Shown here: positions 51,747 to 60,181 of the stretch, in pieces
Position numbering within the stretch: position 1 is the stretch's first letter
Layout: every line of letters begins with the position of its first letter
Source of the DNA: Bacteroidales bacterium
GTDB lineage: Bacteria > Bacteroidota > Bacteroidia > Bacteroidales > GCA-2748055
Length of the DNA stretch: 60,181 nt
Assembly (NCBI GenBank): GCA_029210585.1
Contig: JARGFP010000025.1
Location: forward strand, 1-60,181
Direction: 5' to 3'
The notes under the pieces: model-generated
What the model saw: the letters and a program-made list of their open reading frames with translations, nothing else
What the model was told of the DNA's origin: nothing
The model's database searches: none
Made by a program: the position numbers and the translations under genes

Positions 51747-53426
51747 ATGATCCAACAGAACTTTATCAAGCTCTATGAGACCAGCTTCAGGGACAATTGG
51801 GACCTTCCGGCATTGTCTGACTACCAGGGGCCGGAGATTACCTATGGTGAATTGTCAGCAAGAATTGCAAAGACCCACCTCCTCTTCCGGGAACTTAACA
51901 TCGAAAAGGGAGACAAGATTGCATTGTTCGGCAAAAACTCGGCCAACTGGTGTGTCTGCTTCATGGCATCGATCTCATATGGAGCCGTTGCGGTGCCCAT
52001 CCTGGCTGATTTCAAGCCAAGTGAGGCCACCAATATCATCAACCATTCCGATGCAGTGATGCTGTTTGCAGACAAATCCATGTTCGAAGACCTGGATGAA
52101 TCGGAGATGGAAAAGGTGCATGGCTCCATTTGCATTGAGGATTTTACCATGCTTTCGCCCAAGCCAAAAAAGCAGTTCAGGGAGGCCACTGATAAGCTTG
52201 ATGCGCTCTTTGAAAAGCAATATCCCGAAGGATTTACAAGGGACCACCTGAAGTTCCCGGAGATCGACAACAAGGACCTGGTGGAGATCAACTATACCTC
52301 GGGAACCACAGGTTTCAGCAAGGGAGTTATGCTTTCCGCAAACAGCCTGGCCGGCAACATGGTATTTGCACGTGCAAACATGGAACTCAATCCTGGTGAA
52401 AGGATGCTTGCTGTATTGCCACTGGCGCATTGTTATGGTGGCGCATTCGATTTCCTGTTTCCACTGACCAAGGGTGTGCATGTGACCGTGCTGGGAAAAA
52501 TTCCGGCTACACCATTGTTGCTAAAGGCTTTCAGCGAAATTGCCCCGCACCTGATCCTGTTCATCCCGCTGTTCTTCGAGAAATTGTATAAGAAACGGTT
52601 GCTGCCCACGATTTCCAAGCCCACCATGAAAGTACTGCTGGCAATCCCGGGCGTCAACAATATCCTGTATGGCACCATCAGGAAGAAGCTGATGGCTTCA
52701 TTCGGAGGCCGGTTCCGGGAGGTGGTCCTGGGGGGTGCCGCACTGAGCGCCGATGTGGAAAAGTTCTTCAAGAAGATCAAATTCCCGTTCACCATCGGGT
52801 ATGGAATGACAGAATGCGGTCCGCTGATCTCCTATGACGGATGGAAAACGGTCAGGCCAGCGTCTTCCGGTAAGATCCTTGAGGGTATCATGGAGCTGAA
52901 GATCGATTCCTCAGATCCCTTCAACGAAGTCGGGGAGATTATGGTACGGGGTGAGAACCTGATGGAAGGCTACTACAAGAATGAAGAGGCTACCAAAGCC
53001 ACCATTGACAAGGAAGGGTGGCTGCACACCGGCGACCTGGGAGTGACTGACAAGGACGGTTACGTGTACATCAAGGGCAGAAGCAAGAGCATGCTGCTCG
53101 GCTCGTCGGGTCAGAACATCTATCCTGAAGAGATTGAAGCCAAGGTGAATAACCTGCCTTATGTTGCCGAATCAGTGGTGCTCATGAACGACGACCACAG
53201 ACTGGAAGCATTGGTGTTCCCCGACATGGAGTCGGCCAGGGCTGACGGGGTGCAGGATCAGCTGGCCGAGAAAATGGAGGAAAACCGGAAAGCCATCAAC
53301 AAGGAGTTGAAAGGGTACGAAGGAATCCTGAAGATGCACATTCACGAGGAGGAGTTTGTGAAAACCCCCAAGCGCAGCATCAAACGGTTCCTCTATTCAC
53401 TCGACGATGTTAAAAAGAAAGCTTAG
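51747..53426 (+). CDS. Long-chain fatty acid-CoA ligase (AMP-forming)
   Basis: From ATG 51747 (MIQQNFIKLYETSFRDNWDL) the product is 559 residues; the frame extends back into the sod gene without homology. Adenylate-forming motifs: INYTSGTTGFSKGVMLS (phosphate loop), PLAHCYG, FTIGYGMTECGPLIS, WLHTGDLGV, KGRSKSMLLGSSGQNIYPEEIE and the late Lys in KTPKRSIKR. It activates fatty acids to acyl-CoA via acyl-AMP. The 34-bp gap suggests possible co-transcription with sod, though TATATTTA just upstream could serve as its own weak -7 box. Confidence 0.93.
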   Translation: MIQQNFIKLYETSFRDNWDLPALSDYQGPEITYGELSARIAKTHLLFRELNIEKGDKIALFGKNSANWCVCFMASISYGAVAVPILADFKPSEATNIINHSDAVMLFADKSMFEDLDESEMEKVHGSICIEDFTMLSPKPKKQFREATDKLDALFEKQYPEGFTRDHLKFPEIDNKDLVEINYTSGTTGFSKGVMLSANSLAGNMVFARANMELNPGERMLAVLPLAHCYGGAFDFLFPLTKGVHVTVLGKIPATPLLLKAFSEIAPHLILFIPLFFEKLYKKRLLPTISKPTMKVLLAIPGVNNILYGTIRKKLMASFGGRFREVVLGGAALSADVEKFFKKIKFPFTIGYGMTECGPLISYDGWKTVRPASSGKILEGIMELKIDSSDPFNEVGEIMVRGENLMEGYYKNEEATKATIDKEGWLHTGDLGVTDKDGYVYIKGRSKSMLLGSSGQNIYPEEIEAKVNNLPYVAESVVLMNDDHRLEALVFPDMESARADGVQDQLAEKMEENRKAINKELKGYEGILKMHIHEEEFVKTPKRSIKRFLYSLDDVKKKA

Positions 53427-53460
53427 TGCGCACGGTGTCTCTGACAGCGCACAGCCTGTT

Positions 53461-54030
53461 TTATAGCGCACTTCCCTTGAAGACGCGGCTTTCGGCCGGA
53501 TGAACCAGCCGGCCCGAGTACCTGAGGGAACTGCCGGAAAGGTTCCCGCTCACTCGTGCATCAGCCCTGCCGTTGGCTTGCACGGTCATGTGGATATCGT
53601 AGGATCCCACGGGACTTCTCAGGACATAGCTGACGGAATAGACGTCACTTTTTTCTTTGATGGAATATTCATAGGAGGATATTGATCCGTCGATGGTCAC
53701 GCCACCCACGCCGTTTCGCCCGAGGTAAGTATTGCTGCCAACCTGCAATACGCCGCGGGTGGAGTCAGCACTGATGAAATTGATGGTGTATTGAACCATA
53801 TTGCTGTTCCCGTAGCGGTCATAGAGCATGTCGGCTTCCAGCACGAAGGTGGCGGATTTTACCATGTGGTCCACCAGTTTTGCATAGCGTTCAGCCTCTT
53901 GGTCAGCCTGCCGCTGCATCTCTTCCTTGAGTAGTTTTCTTTGCTCTCTTTTGCTCAATGAACTGGTATCCTGTGCATGGACACCCATTCCGAGCATCAA
54001 TATGGTTACTGCAAATGCTAAATTCTTCAT
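53461..54030 (-). CDS. DUF4251 family secreted protein
   Basis: The 189-residue protein has a signal peptide (cleavage after GVHAQ), a charged helical segment (SKREQRKLLKEEMQRQADQEAERYAKLVDHM) and a DUF4251 domain. The domain includes MVQYTINFISADSTRGVLQVGSN, GRNGVGGVTIDGSISSYEYSIKEK and VSYVLRSPVGSYDIHMTV. The family is Bacteroidota-specific in my experience, periplasmic and of unknown function. It is convergent with the acyl-CoA ligase gene. Its upstream 28 nt match those of the DUF502 gene at 5375-5962. Confidence 0.85.
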   Translation of the reverse strand: MKNLAFAVTILMLGMGVHAQDTSSLSKREQRKLLKEEMQRQADQEAERYAKLVDHMVKSATFVLEADMLYDRYGNSNMVQYTINFISADSTRGVLQVGSNTYLGRNGVGGVTIDGSISSYEYSIKEKSDVYSVSYVLRSPVGSYDIHMTVQANGRADARVSGNLSGSSLRYSGRLVHPAESRVFKGSAL

Positions 54031-54058
54031 TCGTATATATCTTATTTAAAGTCTTATG
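54031..54058 (-). promoter_or_regulatory. 28-nt upstream element shared with the DUF502 gene
   Basis: Matches 5963-5990 at 25 of 28 positions and, as there, directly adjoins the start codon. Confidence 0.5.
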
Positions 54059-54389
54059 ATCTAATTAGTTATAAATAACGTTTAAACTCCATGTGATTGG
54101 TTGCTTCGCAGAATATTTATATTTAAAAGGTGCTCGGCGAACCCTCATCATATTGCTTTGTACTCTGTTCTATATATACATCAACTTTTGTCATTGCTCC
54201 GCTGAAATATCTATTCTCTATGATGAGGGTTTCATAATGAATCCATTTTTTTTGACATAAAAATGCAAATCCTATGCCAACAGGAAGGTTATGTTATGAC
54301 GGATCAGGCAAGCAAGTCCCTGCGCCTGCAGCACGACTGATCTTCCGGTACAATGAAAGCATGGAACAGGTGCCAGTAATGGAGCAGGA
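54031..54389. other. 359-bp intergenic region with a spaced 12-bp inverted repeat
   Basis: AACCCTCATCAT (54140-54151) and ATGATGAGGGTT (54220-54231) are perfect inverted copies 68 bp apart, in AT-rich DNA upstream of the DUF4251 gene and downstream of the DUF1207 gene. No open frame of note. The inverted pair might be a terminator arm, a small remnant element or a regulatory loop. Confidence 0.55.
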
Positions 54390-55352
54390 TCAGATGTCGG
54401 CTTCCACGAAGAAGGCAACAAACTTTTCTTTCCTGTTGTAAAAATGGTTGCTCCAGCTTCTTCCGTTGTAATAATTCAGCCCGATACGGAGTCTTTTTTT
54501 ATTCCATTCCTGTGGAAAAATATACCCAATCATTGCCGAGATATTGGGTGACCAGGCGTTCAGTTGATATGCACTGACATTCAAGGCGGTAAAGACACCA
54601 CCCATGTACCGGTTGGGCAGACGGTATTCCACCTCCATTCCGCCTTGCAGACTGAGATATGCATCCCGGTTGGACTTGTTCTGGCGGCCGCCCATGAAGT
54701 CTTTCCCCGGCATAAAAAATCCAAAATCGCCATACACCTGGAGGATGTTCCATTGTTCATTGCCCAGGAAATAAAGCGGTTTTGCTGCTGCTGAAAGTAT
54801 GAAGTCGTCCCTTACCGGAAGCTGCAGGATGAGGAAATCAAAATCGGTGGGCGAAATGACCCTGTCGGTAAATTCATCCCCCACGTGGGTACAGATATGG
54901 TGTTTTGAAAAGCGCAGGGCCAGCCATTCAGCAGGACGGGCACCGATGGCAAAGTAGTAGATGCCGTCGAGTCCGATCACATCATGGTTCCCGGCCCGCA
55001 TGAACGTTGGGATGGTCACCCCGAGGTCCACTTCCACCCCGAGGTTGGGATTACGCTGGGGGGAAAACTTAAACAGGCTGAACCGTACGCCGGGGTTGAT
55101 TACCAGTTTCCCCAGGTAAGTGCCGTCGGTATTGATCTTGTCGGAGTGATCGAAGTCACTGTAGATCATGCTCTGACTTGATACCCCGAAACGGATACCC
55201 AATGGATCGGCCAGGTAGGTGGGGTAAAAATTTTCTCTTGCTACGATCTGCAGGTCCCAGTTGTTAATGGGGATGGTGAACCTGCCTGTTGAATCTTGCG
55301 CCTGCAGGACCATGCCATTCAGCAGGAGAAGAAGTATGATTTCGTTTTTCAC
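54390..55352 (-). CDS. DUF1207 family outer-membrane protein
   Basis: From GTG 55352 (KNEIILLLLLNGMVLQAQ) the product is 320 residues with a clean signal peptide; the frame extends to 55490 but those 46 residues are hydrophilic and overlap the next gene. DUF1207 features include NWDLQIVARENFYPTYLADPLGIRFG, LGKLVINPGVRFSLFKF, GLDGIYYFAIGARP, LALRFSKHHICTHVGDEF and YGDFGFFMPGKDF. It ends in a beta-barrel-like GLNYYNGRSWSNHFYNRKEKF...VEADI. Function unknown; outer-membrane location is likely. Confidence 0.82.
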   Translation of the reverse strand: MKNEIILLLLLNGMVLQAQDSTGRFTIPINNWDLQIVARENFYPTYLADPLGIRFGVSSQSMIYSDFDHSDKINTDGTYLGKLVINPGVRFSLFKFSPQRNPNLGVEVDLGVTIPTFMRAGNHDVIGLDGIYYFAIGARPAEWLALRFSKHHICTHVGDEFTDRVISPTDFDFLILQLPVRDDFILSAAAKPLYFLGNEQWNILQVYGDFGFFMPGKDFMGGRQNKSNRDAYLSLQGGMEVEYRLPNRYMGGVFTALNVSAYQLNAWSPNISAMIGYIFPQEWNKKRLRIGLNYYNGRSWSNHFYNRKEKFVAFFVEADI

Positions 55353-55471
55353 AATAAATGTATTTTTTTCGTTTTGGTCTTTATTGTCAGTTGATTTTAC
55401 CTTTGGTTGGGTAGCCCGTTCCTTATCTGCTTCTGATGACTTTATGCCCTCATTCAGCATGATTCTGACGG

Positions 55472-56620
55472 TTATTGTTCTGCAGTCCACACATCATTGT
55501 TCTGGCCGCGAAAGCTGGTGAATCCACCCAGGAACCAGATCTTGTCATCGAAGCGTGCGATCCCGTAGCTGTGTCGTCCCTTCAGGTCCGAACCCCTGGA
55601 ATCGATACTCCAGAGCTTTCCGCCATCCACACGCCAGGTGGGATAGTGGTAGGGTTCTCCAAACATATAGTGCATCGTTGAGGTGGTGGAACCGGGGAAA
55701 ACCCACAGGGTATTGTCGTAGAAAATCATCTGGTGTTCCGACCGGCTCAGGAAGGATGAGTCCACGGCAGGATCATAATCGGCTGTCCAGTTCCGGCCAT
55801 CCGGCGAACTCCACAACCAGTTCCATTTTTCGATGGGGTAGGAAGCGTTGCCATCGGCTTCGAAAATGACACCATGCCTGCCTCCCTGAATGTAAATGGT
55901 TCCTGTGGCAGGATCCACTGCGGCGGCATGACTCGCACGGCGGCCAAAATTGTTGTTGTCCAGTTGTTCCCAGGTAATGCCATCTTCCGACCGCCACACA
56001 TCGTTGAAATACTCCTGCGCATAGGTACCGTTGTGGTCCTCCAGCTGTGTTCTGCCGCCGATAATATATATGTAGTCCGTTCCACCGTGGTTGGCAACCA
56101 CCATGGCGTGGTCGGATCGCGGGAACCAGGTGTCGAGCGAATCCAGCTCTGCGTAGGTCCGTTCCTTGATTTGTGTCCAGGTAATGCCATCGTCCGACCG
56201 CCACACATCATTGCAATACTGCCTGTACCCCGTGGATTCGTCGACAGAATAGCCGCCGGCAAGATACATTGCCTCACCATTTCCATCATCGAATGCCACC
56301 ACGGCATGCCCCCTTCTGCCCAGCCAGGGTGCATTGTCATTCACAAGTTCCCACTGCACACCGTCAACAGAGGACCACACGTCTTCATAATAGGTGTCAT
56401 TTCTGACCTCCCCGGGATTGTAACCGCCCAGGATCCATAATTTGTTATCGAAGGTCACGGCGGCATGGTCGAACCTGTTGTGCCATTCTGCTTTTTTCTC
56501 CACTCGCGTAAATTGAAGCGCACCGTCATACGGGTCGATGCCATATTCTTCATAGGATTGGAACTCACAACCTGCCAGCAGCATTGCTGCCAGTAGAATA
56601 ATGAAAATGTTACGTTGCAT
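55472..56620 (-). CDS. Kelch-repeat lipoprotein
   Basis: The 382-residue protein has a lipoprotein signal (MQRNIFIILLAAMLLAGC) and about six kelch-type blades. Typical segments are RFDHAAVTFDNKLWILGGYN, RRGHAVVAFDDGNGEAMYLAGGY, RSDHAMVVANHGGTDYIYIIGGR and RASHAAAVDPATGTIYIQGGRHG, then GRHSYGIARFDDKIWFLGGF. Between blades, DVWRSxDGITW recurs. Similar surface kelch lipoproteins occur widely in Bacteroidota; a binding role is inferred and no catalytic motif is seen. The stop lies 119 bp upstream of the preferred start of the DUF1207 gene in the same direction. Confidence 0.85.
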   Translation of the reverse strand: MQRNIFIILLAAMLLAGCEFQSYEEYGIDPYDGALQFTRVEKKAEWHNRFDHAAVTFDNKLWILGGYNPGEVRNDTYYEDVWSSVDGVQWELVNDNAPWLGRRGHAVVAFDDGNGEAMYLAGGYSVDESTGYRQYCNDVWRSDDGITWTQIKERTYAELDSLDTWFPRSDHAMVVANHGGTDYIYIIGGRTQLEDHNGTYAQEYFNDVWRSEDGITWEQLDNNNFGRRASHAAAVDPATGTIYIQGGRHGVIFEADGNASYPIEKWNWLWSSPDGRNWTADYDPAVDSSFLSRSEHQMIFYDNTLWVFPGSTTSTMHYMFGEPYHYPTWRVDGGKLWSIDSRGSDLKGRHSYGIARFDDKIWFLGGFTSFRGQNNDVWTAEQ

Positions 56621-56838
56621 GGTTTTTAAATTAACGCTTGTTTTAATAATTTGTCCCGCTGGTAGTGTAACATGTGCATTTCATGAGATTCATGGAAACA
56701 CTGGTTTCTTACAATTATTGTACCAATTAGGGGGTGTATCTCCGGAAAAAGTAACGGTCCGGATTTTTTGCCAGGGTCCGGATCATATTTCAGGGTCCGT
56801 TACAGTTATTATGGGCGGTTACAGTCGGAGTGCAGGGA

Positions 56839-59313
56839 TCAGCTGCCTCTGACCACAGCGCCCAGTTCTTTTTCGCAGGCTGCTGCAATGCGCCGCATCA
56901 CCTTGTCGATCTGCTTGTCGGTGAGCGTTTTCTCTTCGTCGAGGAGGATAAAGCTGAGGGCATAGGATTTTTTGCCCTTTTCAATTTTATCACCTTCGTA
57001 GACGTCGAAAAGATCGACCGCTTTCAGGATCCTGCGTTCAGTCTGGTAGGCAAGTGCTTCCAACTGACCGAACTTCACATTTTTATCGAGCATCAGTGAC
57101 AGGTCCCTTTTTACTTCCGGGAAGCGTGGCAGCGGTTGGAACACCGTTGTTGCCTTTTTGTGCATCCGCATCACCAGGTCCCAGTTGAACTCGGCGGCGT
57201 ATACATCCTGTTTGATATCAAACTGTTTGAGCAGTGTGCTGTTCACCTTTCCGAACCTGGCCACGCTGCCTTTCTCAATGCTGTATTCCATGGCCTGCGC
57301 GTATTGGTCATTGCTGATTTCTTCCATCTTCATCTTGCTGCTGTCGATCCCCAGCTTTCCCAGTACCTGCATCACGACCGATTTAAGATGGTAGAAAGAG
57401 ACCTGCTCACCGGTTGTGGTCCAGTTCTCCGTTGTATAATGTCCTGTAAGAAAGATCCCCATGTGGTGTTCCTCGCTGTATTTCTTCAGCGGGTGCGCAT
57501 ATCCTTGCTGCGACCTCTGATCATTTTTAGCAGGATCCACAAAATAACAATTCCCGAATTCATAGAGCTTCAGATCCGGCCGTTTCCGGTTGATATTATA
57601 GATCACAGCCTCGAGTCCCCCGGGCAGCAGGCTCTTGCGCATCCTAGAGAGGTCCTGGCTCAGCGCGTTCTGGATCTTCACCACTCCCAGGTCCTCCTGG
57701 TCGAAATAGGATTCACTGGTGAGTGAATTGGATTTGATCTCCAGGAAGCCATTGGCAGAGAGCAGGTCGGATATGGTATTCACCAGCTTCTCTTTGTCTG
57801 GCTTTTCCACGTATGCAAGTGTGGAATTCACATGCTCGTCGAACGGGATGTTGTTGTACCCGTATATCCGCAGGATCTCCTCCACGATATCGGCCTCCCG
57901 TTTCACATCCACGCGGTAGGGCGGAACCCTGAGGGTCATTCCTTTTTCATCCCTTTTTTCAGTGCGGATATCCAGCGATGCAAGGATCCTGGCGATGACA
58001 TCGGGATCGATTGTTTTGCCGATGAGCCTCGCGATGTTGCGGAAGGTGACTTCCACGGTAAAATCTTCCACCGGTTCGGGATAGATGTCGGTGATCTCCG
58101 AAGATATCTTTCCGCCGGCCAGCTCCTTCATCAGCAGTGCGGCCCGTTTGAGTGCGTACACAGTCATGTTGGGATCCGTACCGCGTTCAAACCTGAACGA
58201 GGCGTCGGTATTCAGCTGGTGGTGCTTTGCGGTTTTCCTGATGAACACCGGGTCGAAGCAGGCTGATTCGAGGAAGATGCTTGTGGTGTCTTCTGTGACG
58301 CCGCTGCCAGCCCCGCCAAACACACCGCCGATACACATGCCGTCCCTGGCATCACAGATCATCAGATCCCCGGCCGTGAGTTTCCGTTCTTTTTCATCCA
58401 GCGTGATGAAGGGGGTTCCTTCCGGCATGGTTTTTACGACCACCTGGTTGCCGCTGATCTTCGCAGCATCGAAGGCGTGCAGTGGTTGTCCCAGTTCGTG
58501 CAGCACGAAATTGGTGATATCCACCACGTTATTGATAGGCTCCTGTCCGATGGACCGCAGTTTGTTCTGCAGCCAGGCCGGGCTTTCCTTTACATGCAGA
58601 CCGGTAAGCGTAACCCCGGAATACCGCGGACAGGCTTCCGGGTTTTCCACGCTCACTTCGATAGGGAGTGCGTGGTTGTCCTGCTGAAAAGCCGCCACGG
58701 AAGGTTTTTTCAGTTGGGCAGGTTGTCCCTGGTGCAGCATCCATGCGACGATGTCGCGGGCCACACCGATGTGAGATGCCCCGTCGATCCTGTTGGGTGT
58801 AAGACCGATCTCGAAGACCACGTCCTTCTCGATTTTGAAATAGTCGGCTGCCCTGCTTCCGACCTGCGCATGCTCATCCAGCACCATGATGCCGTCATGA
58901 CTGCTTCCGAGGCCGAGTTCATCTTCGGCACAGATCATCCCGAAGGAGGCTTCGCCCCTGATTTTTGCCTTTTTAATGGTGAATCCCTCTTCGCTGCCAT
59001 GGGGATACAGGGTTGCCCCCACGGTTGCCACCGGGACGATTTGTCCTTCGGCAACATTCGGTGCCCCGCACACGATCTGCACAGGTTCATCTTCACCGAT
59101 ATCCACGGTGGTAACGCTCAGTTTGTCTGCATTGGGATGCCCGGTGCATGTCAGCACTTTCCCGATCACCACACCCTCCAGTCCGCCTTTCACGGTCTCC
59201 ACCTCTTCGATCCCTTCCACCTCCAGGCCGGTATTGGTAAGTATTCTTCCAAGTTCAACAGGATCCATGTCGAAATCTGCGTACTCCCTGAGCCAGTTAT
59301 AGGAAACTTTCAC
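56839..59313 (-). CDS. pheT: Phenylalanyl-tRNA synthetase beta subunit
   Basis: The 824-residue protein has the full PheT layout: EMAP/OB tRNA-binding domain (about 40-150, VIGKVLTCTGHPNADKLSV), B3/B4 editing region (DITNFVLHELGQPLHAFDAAKI), B5 domain (about 405-480), catalytic-like core (NSLTSESYFDQEDLGVVKI, LRKSLLPGGLEAV) and C-terminal FDX-ACB domain (PRFPEVKRDLSLMLDKNVKFG). With PheS it charges tRNA-Phe and edits mischarged Tyr. pheS is not nearby, as often in Bacteroidota. A -7 box lies 95 bp upstream. Confidence 0.97.
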   Translation of the reverse strand: MKVSYNWLREYADFDMDPVELGRILTNTGLEVEGIEEVETVKGGLEGVVIGKVLTCTGHPNADKLSVTTVDIGEDEPVQIVCGAPNVAEGQIVPVATVGATLYPHGSEEGFTIKKAKIRGEASFGMICAEDELGLGSSHDGIMVLDEHAQVGSRAADYFKIEKDVVFEIGLTPNRIDGASHIGVARDIVAWMLHQGQPAQLKKPSVAAFQQDNHALPIEVSVENPEACPRYSGVTLTGLHVKESPAWLQNKLRSIGQEPINNVVDITNFVLHELGQPLHAFDAAKISGNQVVVKTMPEGTPFITLDEKERKLTAGDLMICDARDGMCIGGVFGGAGSGVTEDTTSIFLESACFDPVFIRKTAKHHQLNTDASFRFERGTDPNMTVYALKRAALLMKELAGGKISSEITDIYPEPVEDFTVEVTFRNIARLIGKTIDPDVIARILASLDIRTEKRDEKGMTLRVPPYRVDVKREADIVEEILRIYGYNNIPFDEHVNSTLAYVEKPDKEKLVNTISDLLSANGFLEIKSNSLTSESYFDQEDLGVVKIQNALSQDLSRMRKSLLPGGLEAVIYNINRKRPDLKLYEFGNCYFVDPAKNDQRSQQGYAHPLKKYSEEHHMGIFLTGHYTTENWTTTGEQVSFYHLKSVVMQVLGKLGIDSSKMKMEEISNDQYAQAMEYSIEKGSVARFGKVNSTLLKQFDIKQDVYAAEFNWDLVMRMHKKATTVFQPLPRFPEVKRDLSLMLDKNVKFGQLEALAYQTERRILKAVDLFDVYEGDKIEKGKKSYALSFILLDEEKTLTDKQIDKVMRRIAAACEKELGAVVRGS

Positions 59314-59857
59314 GCTTTATAATCTTTAAATATTTGTAAATACACACATTGCGGTTGGTATCTGACCAAAAGGCCACGTCCGGAACCGCATCCGTAAAAT
59401 TCAGCATACAAAAATAGGAAAATTGAAGCAGAATCCCTGTTAATCCTTCAGCCAATTGATAAGGGGCATCATAAGAGTTGATCTCGCCTGTAACTACTAC
59501 CTTCCTTTATTATTCAATGGTAATCAAATTGATAGAAGCTTTGCGGGAGTATCTCCTACAAATTTGGTCTAATACTGAAGCCAGGACAACTTTACCACAG
59601 TCTTATGTGCCATAGATAATATCCTTTTCGGGTTACTCTAAACATTTGCTAAACCCAATACTTTGAGCTATAAGCATCAAAACGCTTAAAAAGAAGAGCT
59701 TACAGATGGAAATATAGAAAAATATTGTTGTCAGGTAACAATGGTTCGTTAAACTTTAACATAAAAATCTGATTTTCAATGAAATAAGTGTCGAAATAAT
59801 TTGGTTAAGTCCCTGATAATCAGTAACTTAATAGATTAACCAAATCTGTTATAAGTT
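59314..59857. other. 544-bp region between pheT and the right-end transposase
   Basis: Contains the pheT promoter side and, from roughly 59480 on, very AT-rich DNA that probably belongs to the insertion sequence. ATTTGGTTAA (59799-59808) and TTAACCAAAT (59836-59845) form a perfect 10-bp inverted repeat ending 12 bp before the transposase start. The element's left terminal repeat was not recognised. No other gene seen. Confidence 0.5.
59409..59416 (-). promoter_or_regulatory. Promoter -7 box (TATTTTTG) for pheT
   Basis: The minus strand reads TATTTTTG, matching TAnnTTTG, about 95 bp before the pheT start. Confidence 0.4.
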
Positions 59858-60181
59858 ATGATCACCAGGGAACAAAAACCTTACAAAGCGCTAATTACCA
59901 GCATGTTAGACAAATTATCAAATATTAATCTATGGAGAAGAGAGTTTCTGATTGAAACTTTCATCCTGTTTTTGTCTATTCCTGGTCGTATTAACTTCCT
60001 TCAGCTTGCAAGATATGGAAAACATAAAGAACAACGATACCGGCAACAATTTGAAAAGCACTTTGACTTCTTATCTTTCAACAAGGAGCTTACACTATCA
60101 CAGGGTAGCGGCCCGTTTGCCATTGCCTTTGATCCAAGTTATATCAGCAAATCCGGCAAGAAAACACCCGGTGTTGGCTAT
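59858..60181 (+). CDS. DDE transposase, N-terminal part (runs off the right edge)
   Basis: From ATG 59858, 108 codons are open to the last base. ETFILFLSIPGRINFLQLAR, RYRQQFEKHFDFLSFNKEL and FAIAFDPSYISKSGKKTPG match a transposase group common in Bacteroidota (IS4-like; the exact IS family is not clear to me). The Asp in AFDPSYI should be the first catalytic residue. The rest is beyond the window. A 10-bp inverted repeat just upstream may regulate its expression. Together with the IS1595 gene at base 1, it shows both contig edges fall in mobile elements. Confidence 0.75.
   Translation, partial: MITREQKPYKALITSMLDKLSNINLWRREFLIETFILFLSIPGRINFLQLARYGKHKEQRYRQQFEKHFDFLSFNKELTLSQGSGPFAIAFDPSYISKSGKKTPGVGY

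Overview
This 60.2 kb window looks like one contig from a member of the Bacteroidota, probably class Bacteroidia (Bacteroidales/Marinilabiliales-like). The evidence is Bacteroidota promoter boxes (TAnnTTTG, sometimes with an upstream TTG/TTTG), very few Shine-Dalgarno sites, a single-chain PurL of about 1280 residues, DUF4251, DUF1207, DUF2490 and DUF502 proteins, many lipoproteins, and LytTR regulators with membrane anchors. No species can be named. Both ends stop inside insertion-sequence transposases: an IS1595-type on the left (minus strand) and an unplaced DDE transposase on the right (plus strand). IS repeats therefore probably broke the assembly there.

Layout. 1-0.5 kb: IS1595 end. 0.6-1.4: GntR/UTRA regulator. 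1.4-4.2: MlaE-MlaF-MlaD phospholipid ABC importer operon (minus). 4.3-6.0: TspO-like protein and DUF502 protein. 6.2-8.0: candidate small RNA or leader, then release factor 3. 8.2-24.7: a divergent Spy-like protein, then the most striking locus, a seven-gene co-directional operon mixing ABC and RND export parts. Its products are an ABC ATPase; an ABC-2 permease carrying a degenerate M1-peptidase-like region and a golvesin-like C-terminus; TolC; a membrane-fusion lipoprotein; an RND pump; a 1623-residue RND pump fused to an ABC ATPase; and a last ABC-2 permease. 24.9-27.6: KefC/KefG-like K+ efflux pair. 27.6-31.9: tandem repeats, solo AbrB, aldehyde dehydrogenase, membrane LytTR regulator, methyltransferase. 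32-34.7: purple acid phosphatase, BrnT/BrnA toxin-antitoxin, cupin. 35 kb: tRNA-Ser(GCU), followed by a large palindrome and structured 47-bp repeats. 35.3-44.5: envelope and secreted proteins (SMP-30-like lipoprotein, three-gene secreted operon, MscS channel, lipoproteins), with several truncated genes: a surface-repeat protein, a LytTR fragment and a steroid-5-alpha-reductase-like fragment. 44.5-59.3: housekeeping genes (purL, class A PBP, Fe/Mn superoxide dismutase, acyl-CoA synthetase, pheT) with DUF4251, DUF1207 and kelch proteins between them.

How the genes work together. The operon at 8.9-24.7 kb encodes a complete trans-envelope route (TolC plus adaptor) next to two RND permeases and two ABC ATPase/permease sets, one ATPase covalently attached to an RND pump. 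The fused ATPase also seems to have a membrane segment inserted after its first strand. This is the best candidate for an undescribed system. Secondary points of interest are a hairpin-terminated short transcription unit before prfC, a 28-nt element shared by two distant genes, three unrelated proteins with Ser/Gly/Asp/Glu-rich insertions, and several families of hairpin-bearing tandem repeats between genes. All functional calls come from reading motifs by eye; no database search was run.
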